15,229 nt of DNA from Dunaliella salina (GCA_002284615.2 MU069952.1:58721-73949); one strand, 5' to 3'; positions 1-7,985 are shown, counted from the first letter of the stretch. Notes: generated by a model not told the origin, from the letters alone. A program made the numbers and translations.

Positions 1-8
1 GGCTCTCA

Positions 9-247
9 TCAGTTTGGGTAATTTGCTATTGTTAGGTGACGACCGAACCAAATTCCATTATTTCTCCTTAAAAACACTTCAACAACCGCCTTTTCAGCAT
101 CCTGCGCCCAGGGTGGCTCTTCAAATTTGTGTTCATTGCACCATGTTTGCTGCAAAATGTCCAATTGGCAACCCTGCCTAAGTCTGACTTTCACAAGCAC
201 AGGCCACCCTTGGGCATTTGCTATGTGGTCAACCAGGAGCACAGGCA
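9..247 (-). CDS. Unrecognised exon-like open segment (minus strand)
   Basis: An open frame on the minus strand ends in TGA at 11-9. A plausible splice acceptor (ctgacttcag, 257-248) would make 247 the first exon base. The peptide has a balanced, protein-like composition, with hydrophobic and charged stretches such as VPVLLVDHIANAQGWP and WAQDAEKAVVEVFLRRN. This is unlike the Ser/His/Cys-rich peptides produced by the repeat array next to it. I recognise no family, catalytic motif or membrane segment. It could be the last exon of a gene on the minus strand, a decayed transposon piece, or chance. No poly(A) motif can be tested because the window begins 8 bases past the stop. Confidence 0.25.
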
Positions 248-270
248 CTGAAGTCAGCATACCGTCCATG

Positions 271-402
271 CGCTTGCATGCGCAGTTGCTGTCTTGCAGC
301 AGGCTGTTTGGTGCGTGCGGCCATCCCCAAGCCCCCCTCACTCCACGCTCGACCACTTGTGCGGTTCATGTCGGGCAGCATGCTGTGTGGTGCGCAGACA
401 GG
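271..402. repeat. Two diverged outlying units of the 76/83-base minisatellite
   Basis: Two units (about 271-347 and 348-402) share with the main array the core gcagcatgctgt(t/g)tggtgcgcag and the join ccctcactccacgctc(g/a)accac. They are separated from the main array by about 100 bases of unrelated, A-rich sequence (including aggaaaaaaaaagaaaaaac around 407-426). The array probably once extended leftwards and was interrupted. Confidence 0.7.
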
Positions 403-499
403 CAAAGGAAAAAAAAAGAAAAAACTATGTAGGCAGGGAACTATCCCTACATCAATGAAACATGAGGAGACATGTTGACTCATAAGGAGCTGTGAGTCC

Positions 500-1128
500 C
501 CGCAAGCATTCCTCACACCGCGCTCAACCACATGCACAGGCGCTGCCTGGCAGCATGCTGTTCAGTGCACTGGCACGGGCATTCTCAAGCATCCCTCACT
601 ACACGCTCAACCACATGCACAGGTGCTACCTAGCAGCACGCTTTTGGTGTGCAGGCATCCTCAAGCATCACTCAATCCACGCTCAACCACATGCAGAGGT
701 GCTGTCTGGTAGCATGATGCTGTTTGGCGCGCACACGGGCATTCCCAAGCATCTTTCGCTTTATGCTGGACCACATGCGCAAGTGCTGTCTGGCAGTATG
801 CTGTTCAGTGCGCAAGCATCCCCAAGCATCCCTCACTCCGCGCTCAACCACTTCCACAGTTGCTGCCAGGCAGCATGCTGTTTGGTGCGCAGGCATCCCA
901 AGCATCCTTCACTCTGTGCTCAACCACATGCGCAGTTGCTGTCTGTTAGCATGCTGTTCGGAGAACAGGCGCGGGCACTCTCAAGCATCCCTCATTCCAT
1001 GCTCAACCCCTTGCGCAGTTACTGTCTGGCAGCATGCTGTTTAATGCGTGGGCGCAGGCATTTTCGAGCATCCCTCTCTCCACGCTCAACCACATGTGCA
1101 GGTGCTGTCTGGCAGCATGCTCTTTGGC
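500..1128. repeat. Minisatellite, about 8 tandem units in two length classes
   Basis: Counted from each ctcaaccac(a)tg, units start at 523, 606, 682, 766, 843, 919, 1002 and 1085, with lengths 83, 76, 84, 77, 76, 83, 83 and a partial last unit. A partial unit tail precedes the first (about 500-522). The core is ctgtctggcagcatgctgtt followed by ggtgcgcaggcat and caagcatccctcactccacg. Long units carry about 7 extra bases (a cacgggc/gcgggca block) before the caagcatccctc part. Neither 76 nor 83 is a multiple of three, so successive units change frame; the long open frames across the array are therefore a by-product. The array ends directly upstream of the kinase-tail open frame and may lie in an intron of that gene (inference). 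Confidence 0.9.
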
Positions 1129-1129
1129 G

Positions 1130-1554
1130 GCCTAGACTACGCATCCGTCACGCACCGAGTGGCCTTTGGGCAAGGACCAAATTTGAGGCTCACGCGCCAG
1201 GAACGCGCGGCATTGGGCGAGGACTTGCAAAGGACTGACAGGGCTGGTGTTGCTGACACTGATGCTCCTGCTGCACGAACTCCACGCACGGCTGCTGCTG
1301 TTGCAGCATGTAGTGATGCTGATACTGATGTTGTCCGCCCTGTCGGCAAGGCACAGCAGAATGAAGCAGCACAGGAAGGAAGCAGTGGTGAGGGTGGTAA
1401 TGGTGCGATGGTGAGGTCAGTAGGGTGGCCTGGAGGGCACTCGGGTGACTTCGTGGAGTGGGTCCTAGCGAGGGACCCTGCCAACAGGCCCAGCTGGGAG
1501 CAGGTGCTGGGGAGGTTGCAGCAGCTGCGAGGTCATGTGTTGTCCCTCTGCTGA
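1130..1554 (+). CDS. C-terminal end of a protein-kinase-like domain (partial gene or fragment)
   Basis: The secure part is 1450-1551, followed by TGA at 1552-1554. It reads DFVEWVLARDPANRPSWEQV and then LGRLQQLR. This is subdomain XI of eukaryotic protein kinases: a hydrophobic (I/L/V)xxxL segment, D-P-x-x-R-P with the structural arginine, then (T/S)xxxVLxRL. The spacing and the L-x-x-L tail recall the AAK1/GAK (NAK) group or other Ser/Thr kinases; the subfamily is a guess. The protein ends about 25 residues after the DPxxRP motif, so nothing follows the kinase fold. The same frame is open back to about 1048, but residues between about 1190 and 1430 are low-complexity (Ala, Asp, Gly, Thr, Gln) and no other kinase motif (HRD, DFG, APE) is present. 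Earlier exons must lie before position 1, or this is a captured fragment. It is flanked by minisatellites on both sides. Confidence 0.6.
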
Positions 1555-1909
1555 TTGACAGAACCACCAAAGGTGCCGCGCCTGCCTTTCAGAAGCTTGC
1601 CAGCCTGTCTAGGGTTGAGCGCGGGCTGGCAAGGCTGCTGTAGCTGCAAGAATATGTGTGGTCTCAGTGCTCGACTGAGCCACCACAGGTGCTGTGCCCA
1701 ATTTTCCAAATCCTGCCAGCCTGTCCAGGGCTGGGCGAGCATTGGCAAGGACGCTACAGCTGCAAAAATGTGTGCTGTGTCTGTGCTCAACTGAGCCACC
1801 TAAAGTGCTGCCCACGCTCGGCTTTCGGAACCATGCCAGCCTGTTCAAGTTCAGGCGAGCACTGGTGAGGCTACTGCAGCTTTGAAACATGCACTGTTGC
1901 TGTGCTGAT
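1445..1909. repeat. 116-base tandem repeat, first unit inside the kinase coding end
   Basis: Three clear units start with ga(a/g)ccacc at 1561, 1677 and 1793, each about 116 bases. Each contains gccagcctgt, then (c/g)tggcaagg, then gctgcaa.aatatgtgtg, then gtgctcaactg. The kinase end (about 1480-1557) aligns without gaps to 1599-1676: gccaacagg against gccagcctg, then gctggggaggttgcagcagctgc against gctggcaaggctgctgtagctgc (compared piecewise). By hand count this is about 48 of 78 identical. The coding end is therefore best read as a diverged unit of the same series. The three later units fall after the stop codon, in the presumed 3' UTR. Confidence 0.8.
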
Positions 1910-2040
1910 GCAGAAAAGGCACTAGGGGGTGGAGTGGCCACTGCAAATGGCGCATGCAGTTGGGCACCTGTTTTTGTTCAACGTGGACTGTGTGTGGCTG
2001 AGCCCTGAGTCAGGCAGGTTTGGCTGTATTAATGTCTCTT

Positions 2041-2045
2041 TGTAA
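2041..2045 (+). terminator. Candidate poly(A) signal TGTAA for the kinase transcript
   Basis: TGTAA lies 487 bases after the kinase-tail stop codon and beyond the 116-base repeats. TGTAA about 10-20 bases before cleavage is the usual signal in green algae. A pentamer alone is weak evidence, and its position downstream of a coding end is what makes it plausible. I see no gene between about 2050 and 2400. Confidence 0.3.
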
Positions 2046-2402
2046 GTGGAAGAACTGTTGCTTGCGCTGCCTCTTTTCCCTTGCTTGCGGTTTACGTGAT
2101 GGGTAGCTCCTGATGAGGGGGGCCACAGCAGTGAAAAGGAAACAGGGGAGTGTGACAACTGGGGGCCTGTGCTTTTCTATGTGCGTTAAATGTCCTCAGA
2201 TGGCTTTCATCTGCAGTACCATCCTTGCTTGCTCACGGCTCACTGACCTGTACCTGGGCCCATGATACCTGACACTGACCTGGACCTGGACCCAGACCTT
2301 TTTCCTTGACTTAATATAATGTAGCATGGGAGTGTCATGTGAGTGGGAAAGGCGTTGAGCTGTATTCTGAGTGACTAGGACATGTGTTTTTTGCTTACTT
2401 AC

Positions 2403-2623
2403 CTTACTTGAACATGGTTGTCTTGAGCTTTGCCTGTACATATTTTTGAAAATGAAGGCACCACAGTATTTGGCAATGCACGTGCCTTTTGACGACAACC
2501 CTCATGTAGGGGTTTCCCATTAACACGAACCAACACTGGACAGTTGAAAAGTATACCTGGATGGCTTGCTGCATTGAATTTTCCGCATGTTACTTTTTTG
2601 ACTTCGACAGAAAGGTTTGACAA
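2403..2623 (-). CDS. Candidate internal exon, unrecognised (minus strand)
   Basis: On the minus strand an open frame runs from a possible acceptor (cgatgcaatag ending at 2624) to a textbook donor, GTAAGTAAG at 2402-2394, with an alternative GTAAGG donor five bases earlier. The peptide includes VEVKKVTCGKFNAASHPGIL and LVRVNGKPLHEGCRQKAR, which look like real protein but match nothing I can name. Just upstream on the same strand (2520-2753) another open frame overlaps in a different phase and rests on a Ser/Lys-rich peptide; I cannot tell which is used. No partner exon is certain. Confidence 0.25.
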
Positions 2624-2842
2624 CTATTGCATCGATCATGGAAACACCATCTTTGTTTTTTGACTTGCTTGCATGACTTTTACTCACTGAAAGCGATTGC
2701 AAGGTGCTCCACTGTTCATCAATCCTTGAGGAACCCTTAACATCCTCTGACATTCACCGCTAACTCATTTCTCAATAGATCCATGTCACGAGTCTCCGTG
2801 CTCCTTCACATTCCTAACTGAGCTTTCTCGCCTTTTGTTCCA

Positions 2843-3080
2843 TCATTTCTTGGCATTCTTGGCACTCGCTTTGCTGTTTTTATTCCTGGCTTCATTCATT
2901 TGCTTTAGGCAACATATGCCTTTGCTTTTTTGCCAATTTTCTGGAATCGATGTCCAAGGTGGCAAGTGCTCCAATTTGGATGCAACATGATGGTTTTTCG
3001 AATCATGCTGCATGGCAATGCAGTCTCTAATTGGATTCGGGGAAACGCATCTGTATCTCAAGCCTGAAAATGCATCGCCT
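2843..3080 (-). CDS. Candidate terminal exon with Lys-rich tail, unrecognised
   Basis: The minus-strand frame is open from a possible acceptor (tgttatcatgcag, about 3090-3080) to a TGA at 2845-2843. The peptide contains LRYRCVSPNPIRDCIAMQHD and KLEHLPPWTSIPENWQKSK, and ends in a basic tail NKNSKASAKNAKK. Cys and His residues occur (CIAMQH, CCLKQ) but form no zinc-finger spacing that I recognise. The basic end would suit a nuclear or nucleic-acid-binding protein, which is only an inference. Chance or a decayed transposase remain possible. Confidence 0.22.
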
Positions 3081-3132
3081 GCATGATAACAGACAGGCTC
3101 TATTTGCATGCAATGGGAAAAAAAAAGGGTCA

Positions 3133-3250
3133 CACAAGCCAGAAGCCGCCTGCATCAAGGGGCGTTCAAAAGCTACACTAGACACAGCTACACTAGACAC
3201 AGAAAACAAAAGAAAAGTCTACGCAAGCCAAAGGCCGCGTGCATTAAGGG
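3133..3250. repeat. Small duplications: 15-base perfect tandem and 89-base-spaced imperfect pair
   Basis: agctacactagacac occurs twice in perfect tandem (3171-3185, 3186-3200). Around it, acacaagccagaagccgcct (from 3133) and acgcaagccaaaggccgcgt (from 3221) form an imperfect direct repeat about 89 bases apart, both continuing into gcat(c/t)aaggg. The segment after it, 3256-3660, holds no gene that I can support. Confidence 0.75.
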
Positions 3251-3667
3251 AAGAACCCCTAACAAAAGTTAGAGGCCTCACCAGGGGGCCCTCCACCTAA
3301 ACTAGGCAAAACTAGCCTACGAGAGAGCAAGAGATAATACTAATAGGGATCCAAAGTATTGCTCGCCGTGCCCCTGAGCGCTCGGACTCTCCTTCTTCCA
3401 TCCTCAGCCGCCTCCCTGCGCCCAGCCCCCTCCCAGATGCCCCCTGAAAGCAAAGTGCATGTCTAATGTTAATGATGGTGGATAACCTTTGGATGGCAAG
3501 GTCCCTAAGCTGGGATGCTAGCGATTGAGCTTTTGGTTTGGTCGGTCCAGGTTTATAAGAGGTGTAATTGTATAGTCATTGTAAATTGTGCCACCCACAC
3601 CAATTAAGGTGATGTGCAGAGTCACTTCGTTATGTCTGTTTGGATTTCTTAAGATCTAGATTTAAAT

Positions 3668-4914
3668 TTACAATGGGGGACCTCCAGCCAGAGCGTTTGG
3701 CTGATTGGCCTGTGACTGGTCCTCGCCAGCCATCATAATGACCACAAGCTCAGAAATAATAAATAAAGCTTGTTGTTGTGTTGCAAGAGGAAATCATGTA
3801 CGGCCTGGACACTATCTTGGTGTAAATAAGGCTGCTCCAGCGAAAAATAGCCGAGAAGCAGTTGAAAAAGGAAGCATACTTTCTCCTTATAGTACAAACA
3901 TCTGTCACACGGTGTCTCTGCACACCAAAAGGGCATGAGCTTCATCCTGAATCGCAGCACAAGAGCAGCGGTCACACATGAGAGAGTTCCGAGCATCCCA
4001 AGTCGCTGTCTCCACCTTCAGTTTGTGCCCTAAGGCGGAAACGGCTGACATTCCTGACAACACGTTGAGACAGATCCAAATGCATGTGTTTTGGTAAGCG
4101 GGCCAGGGCACGCTTGTTGTGATCAAAAGGCACTGCAAAAATAGATTGATAAGCAGGCAGTTTGTTGTAAGTTTCTCGCGGATTCACACCCTCAAGATCT
4201 CTCCAAACTGCCCGCAACCTGTACTGGAGGTCATCAGTGGACTCTTGAATATGAATTGGAGTACCCTGCCGCACAGCTTGCACAAAGGAATCATAACGCC
4301 AAAGACCTTGGAAAGCATCTAGAACTTGAGCAGTCCAGCAAGAAGGCTCACGTGAGTGAATGTTCAGATCCGCTTTCAGCACTCGTCTCAGTGTCTCGCT
4401 GTTGGATCTCAGCATGCTATTATACATTTTAACAACAACAGACCTGAACCAGTAAAACTGGAGCGGCTCATGGCCACATTCCCTCAGAACAGCACAGTTT
4501 GTCGTGGTACGCTTAATACCCAACGTGCTCTTCAGAAAACTCATGTGACGCACTTGTAGATCACTTGCAAACTCCTTGCCTGCTTTTATGTACTCAGTAC
4601 CCCAAACTTGGCCTGCATACATTCCAGCAGGAACCACATAAGTCTTCCCAAGCCACAAAGAGACATATGGCCTAATTGCCAAAAAATGCTCACGAACAAA
4701 TTGATGGACCCGAAAAGCAGACGCCATGAAGGGGCCAGCAGCATGCTCAGAGGACTTAGTCATGCTCATTCGCTTGTGAGACATCATGCCAAGATACTTA
4801 AAGGACTCCTTGTGTGCCAGTGGCACCCCCCCAACATGAAACACAGGCAGATCTGACCCTGAGGCATTGAAATAAACCACCTCAGACTTAGCAGTGGGTT
4901 TCTTAAGCTGCGTG
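3668..4914 (-). pseudogene. LINE fragment 1: 3' half of a reverse transcriptase plus terminal zinc finger
   Basis: Minus strand. The frame starts at 4914 with KKPTAKSEVVYFNASGSD and continues to HKESFKYLGM, the two blocks that follow the YxDD palm motif in non-LTR reverse transcriptases. A long thumb/connection region follows, with the signature RECGHEPLQFYWFR. After a one-base shift near 4029 the reading continues in another frame: LKVETATWDARN, then CDRC (codons 3976-3965) and DEAHALLVC (3946-3920). This C-x2-C...H-x4-C is the zf-RVT type zinc finger that ends many plant and algal LINEs. A second shift near 3910 leads to YLHQDSVQAVHDFLLQHNNK, the usual C-terminus of this family. The fingers and YxDD palm are missing, cut at 4914. 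TGTAA (3672-3668, minus) may be the element's poly(A) signal. There is no RNase H between thumb and zinc finger, unlike the elements to the right. Confidence 0.85.
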
Positions 4915-4950
4915 TTTTAAGTATGTTTATGATGTGGGAATGCTGAGCCT

Positions 4951-5560
4951 GCGCACGTTTTAAAGTGGTGAAGGGATTTGTGTCGGGTCAGAATTTAAGT
5001 TCAACGAGGTGGATGTCCCTATCTTTTGGGGGGATCTTGGAGACGCAAAATTCGGGATCAAGGTGGGCTTGTCTGCCTGGGATAGGGCACACAAAAAGAG
5101 CATCAGGGCGGCTTTGGTACCGGACATGTGAGGCACTGCCATTTGGGAAAATCCAGTCTGGAATAGCTCGGGAGATGTTTTCAGGGACTTGTATGCCTTG
5201 CTCCAGGAGTCTGTCATGGTTACATCCATCCATGCTAATGAGGGATGAGCCATATCAGCCTCTACTGAGGGCTTCTACACAGAGACTAGGGGACGCATTG
5301 TGTCTGTTGGGGTGCATCCCACTTATTGTTGGGTTGGTGCACCTAAGCAGAACGTGATAAATGTTGTCTGTATTTGCACAGAGTGGGCATCTATCAGAAC
5401 TGGAAAAGTTGAAGTTGGAGGCATGACTCTGAGTGTACAATGTATCCGTTCGATACTTCATAAGATTTATTTGCTGTTCAAGGGTAATCTTTGGATTTTT
5501 CCAGAAGGAGTTGCTGATCTCCTTGTTTGCGAGTTGAAAGATTGGGTTATGAGCTTCAGT
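4951..5560 (-). pseudogene. Zinc finger and PD-(D/E)XK-like nuclease of LINE copy A, with stops
   Basis: The frame reads IFQLANKEISNSFWKNPK, then DRCPLCANTDNIYHVLLRC, a C-x2-C...H-x4-C finger with all four ligands. It ends at a TGA (copy B has an Arg codon) in EALSRG-stop-YGSSLI. After it, SHVRYQSRPDALFVCP and DIHLVELKF give R-P-D followed about 30 residues later by E-x-K, the PD-(D/E)XK core of the restriction-like endonucleases at the C-terminus of some non-LTR elements. Such a nuclease nicks the target before target-primed reverse transcription. A second stop (TGA for the Cys codon TGC of copy B) falls directly after VELKF. The finger and the RPD arginine are better preserved here than in B; the reading frame is worse. 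Confidence 0.75.
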
Positions 5561-5770
5561 GTTTGCATTGGTGGTGGGTGATGTGGCATCGTTAAGCTTC
5601 TGCTATCTCTGGTAGTGGTAGCCAGCCTGAGAGGTGTTAGCAGAGCCAAGTTTGTGTTTCTTGTGCATGTATGTTTTAAGTTTGTCGCTCAGGTTGGTGA
5701 GATAGTGTATCAGAAAAGTGTGGTAGCAGTGCATGCCATCATTTTGTGTGGAAGAGGTCTTCAATGAAAG

Positions 5771-6215
5771 TCAATAAAAATTATGGAAAGGGTCTCTGGC
5801 ATTTGGAAGTGCAATGTCAATTGTGTGAGAGAGGGCTGCGGTGCGAGCGCAAGCATCAGCCCCCTCATTTCCTATGATGCCAGAGTCGGCTTTGACTTTA
5901 AAGAAATGGATAGGGTGAGGGGAGTGTTCTAATATGGTTGATATTGCATGGATGAGCTCTGCATGAAGGTGATACCTCATGCGCGTGGGATGAAGGGTTT
6001 GATCAGAAATTTGAAAGAGGCAGGATGCACTATCAGTGGCAATTTTAGTTTGCTCGTGTTGGAGTGCCACAAGGATACCCACGAGTTCTGCTCTAGTGAT
6101 GGTATTGTTAGGCCCATGGCCATTGGGTTTTATGTGCAGTTGCAAGTGTTAGGAGGGTGGAGCTGTGTCCCTTCCCGGTTTGTAAACACCTGAGCCAGAA
6201 AGTGGTGGGGAGTTG
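5771..6215 (-). pseudogene. RNase H domain of LINE copy A, inactivated
   Basis: Minus strand, reading from 6215: an N-terminal glycine-rich strand (PPLSGSGVYKPGRD), TITRAELVGILVALQHE carrying the catalytic Glu, KIATDSASCLF carrying a catalytic Asp, and SGIIGNEGADACARTAAL carrying the final Asp. This is a type I RNase H as found behind the reverse transcriptase of several LINE clades; it removes RNA from the RNA-DNA hybrid. Damage is visible. The histidine expected in K-A-H-S-G is aspartate here (copy B keeps the His). There is a stop after PP(S) upstream of HLQLHIKPN. The frame ends at a TGA where copy B has TGG (HNFYW). The first catalytic Asp block is cut off. Confidence 0.8.
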
Positions 6216-7339
6216 TTGTTGGGAGACACAACCAAGGTGAGAACGATACACAGAGGTGATGAGGATCTTGAGGGATTTTCACAAGCATGTCGCACACCAC
6301 CTCCCAGCATTCTCCTCATGCGTCAGGGATTGGACCACGAAAAAGGACCGACACAGCTAACCTCATGAACTGAATGATGACCACTGGCTGGCAGCGCCAA
6401 TTGTGGCAACTTCATTGAAATCATTTCTGTGGAGACACAAGGCCGGGCATCAGTTCTTTTTTTTCCAGGCTTACATTGTCCATCATCGGGACATAAGGAC
6501 ATAGTATCCCTTTAACGGAGCTAAATGAACGGAACGCTGGAAGAAAGAAGGATCACGAAAAAGAACCAGAGATAGCAAAGGGGTCAGAGGCAAAGTTTGG
6601 AAGACAAGAGGGGAAGGTCAAGAAGTGTAAGGATAGCTAAGGGGGCTGGAAGCTCGATCAGTTGAAAGCAGCATATCAGCTGCATTGAGCTCTGTAACCT
6701 TGTTTGTGCTCAGGCAATTACCATCCATGCGATTGGGCGCACTGAGGGCTGTTCCATAGAAAAAGGAAAAAAGTACGTAGGTATACCTATGTTGAGGAAA
6801 TTTTCCAAATATCAAATATGAAGAGACAACATTGGCCCAAAGAGCGCTGAGGCTTTCTTTTGTGGTGAGCAGCTTCATGTAATGTGCAAACTTTATTTGT
6901 GCTCAGCAGTCACGTTAGGCATCTAAAGAAAGCCACCATGCGCAACTGCTGGCATGGCTTTCCTTGGTTGGAAGGCTGACGGTGCTCACTCTGCATGCTG
7001 TTGAAGGTCTGGAAATCCAGTCTTGCAGCTTTCATCTTGCTCTTTTATGTTGGACATGTCTTCTTTCCCCACCTGCCGTACTTTCCTCAGTCTGAACTTC
7101 TTGGGGGAGGGCCTTCCGGTCTGTGTACCAATTTGGCCCCTTTTCCTGATTGATGTAGGGAGGCTTTCTCTGTCTAGGTACTTGCTCCTCTTTTCCTTTT
7201 TTTCTTTTGAGTATGCACACGAACTAGTTTCCACTAGGCACGCAATTAACGACAATAATCCCTCCCACAGCCAGGTTATAGAGTAAGGCGCCTACAGCAA
7301 AACTCCAGCTGCTCTAAGAAGGACTCATAAAAGCTTGAC
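6216..7339. other. Intergenic stretch without a supported gene
   Basis: This separates LINE copy A from the plus-strand reverse-transcriptase fragment. I see A/T-rich stretches, a T8 run (6456-6463) and one basic open frame, listed separately. No terminal inverted repeats, tRNA or satellite are apparent by eye. It may contain very old element sequence. Confidence 0.4.
6986..7255 (-). CDS. Unrecognised basic open frame (minus strand)
   Basis: This is an 89-codon open frame ending in TGA at 6988-6986. It is rich in Lys and Arg (KEKKEKRSKYLDRE, RPSPKKFRLRKVRQVGKED). Two basic clusters could act as a nuclear localisation signal if it is expressed. No domain is recognised. The annotated start is arbitrary, since it may be an internal or terminal exon. 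The plus strand here is pyrimidine-rich (cctcttttcctttttttctt), which alone would generate Lys-rich frames on the minus strand, so chance is a serious alternative. Confidence 0.2.
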   Translation of the reverse strand: MSLIACLVETSSCAYSKEKKEKRSKYLDRESLPTSIRKRGQIGTQTGRPSPKKFRLRKVRQVGKEDMSNIKEQDESCKTGFPDLQQHAE

Positions 7340-7985
7340 ATAATATTCCAACACTCCCTGCAAAGTGTCTATCTCTACAAAGTCAGAGCCCACTCTGGGT
7401 AGCTGCCCTGAAAGCATGGGTAGCTGCCCTGAAAGCATACAACACTAGAATACCTCCCTGCACACCAGTGGACCTGTGGGCATACACCCCACTTGCCCAA
7501 CAGGAAGCAATCCTTACATTCCTGGTCGGCAATCCAGACCCATGTATAGCTGCCCTGAAAGCACGTCCATGGGTAGCTGCCCTGAAAGCACTCACAATCA
7601 AAGACCTGGACGGCATCAGCAGAGGGGTACGATCTGCTCTTATAGTTGTGCGCGGGGTGGCACCGCGGGTGGCTGCTTGCTGGACAGGAGGCTCAGGTGC
7701 TACAGCCAGGGATATGGCAGTGGCCTTAGGGCGCATCAACCCGCCCCCTGAACAACAATTCCGACAAGGTGCCGAGTCTCAGTGGTTGCCTGAAGCTGAT
7801 GCTTTGGATCTGCCTGATGCTGCTGCCTTGTACTCTGTTGTTTGTGAGCACATCCGTAGATTAAAAGCTAGGACATCCCCAGGTTTTGATGCTTTTGCAG
7901 CTCCGTTCATTAAATATGCTGTGAAAAGGGTCCCAGCTGTGAATGGTAGAGGCACAGATAGGATGAATGTATTTTGCATTAGACT
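7340..7985 (+). pseudogene. LINE fragment 2: region upstream of and entering the reverse transcriptase (plus strand)
   Basis: The plus-strand frame is open from after a TGA near 7337 to about 7970. Its end reads RRLKARTSPGFDAFAAPFIK and KRVPAVNGRGTDRMNV. This is the entry block of LINE reverse transcriptases (region 0/1, S/T-P-G-x-D), where the family would continue into the fingers. It is cut there: from about 7970 the sequence is unrelated and the frame stops at 8016, against the end of minus-strand copy C. Upstream residues (WVAALKA repeats, QQEAILTFLVGNPD, ALGRINPPPEQQ) fit the linker between endonuclease and reverse transcriptase but have no motif of their own. It probably belongs to the same family as LINE fragment 1, but in the opposite orientation (inference). 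Confidence 0.65.
7397..7590 (+). repeat. Four copies of a 20-base motif, in frame (VAALKA)
   Basis: gggtagctgccctgaaagca occurs at 7397-7416, 7418-7437 and 7571-7590, with a one-base variant (gtatagctgccctgaaagca) at 7544-7563. The first two are 21 bases apart and the last two 27 bases apart. All four keep the reading frame of the surrounding LINE open frame and encode (W/C)(V/I)AALKA. Confidence 0.92.

Larger units (their letters stand above)
4902..6215 (-). mobile_element. LINE copy A (family 2): 3' fragment, RNase H to nuclease
   Basis: The whole segment is closely similar to 8622-9950 in copy B. In the best stretch (about 5400-5525 against 9118-9243) I see only four differences in about 130 bases. 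Copy A is truncated at both ends. The left end joins the reverse-transcriptase fragment at ttcttaagctgcgtgttt, and the right end stops near 6215 just inside the RNase H N-terminus. Compared with B it has a 12-base in-frame insertion in the nuclease (about 5042-5053) and seven more bases near 5529-5535, where B has lost them. Confidence 0.88.

Noticed and set aside
271..1128. Possible CRISPR array (regular repeats with varying segments)
   Set aside because: The units are contiguous diverged tandem copies without unique spacers, in eukaryotic sequence, and no cas genes are present.
492..1238. A 248-codon plus-strand open frame with His/Ser/Cys-rich repeats
   Set aside because: It is produced by the 76/83-base minisatellite. 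Unit lengths are not multiples of three, so each unit is read in a different phase, and other frames of the same array are equally open.
1130..1449. Extension of the kinase domain upstream of DFVEWVL
   Set aside because: The frame is open but low-complexity, and contains no HRD, DFG or APE motif. Only the last segment can be called kinase with any confidence.
3705..3938. Plus-strand open frame near aataaataaagc, taken at first for a small gene with an AATAAA signal
   Set aside because: It overlaps the recognisable C-terminus of the minus-strand LINE fragment 1, and no plus-strand coding motif is present.
4965..5581. Plus-strand open frames across copy A (and the equivalents at 8688-9247 in copy B)
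   Set aside because: They are shadows of the minus-strand LINE coding sequence. The recognisable RNase H, finger and nuclease motifs are all on the minus strand.
6618..6878. Hydrophobic minus-strand frame as a membrane protein
   Set aside because: It is short, has no homologous pattern, and is limited by stops on both sides in A/T-rich intergenic DNA. Chance is the better explanation.
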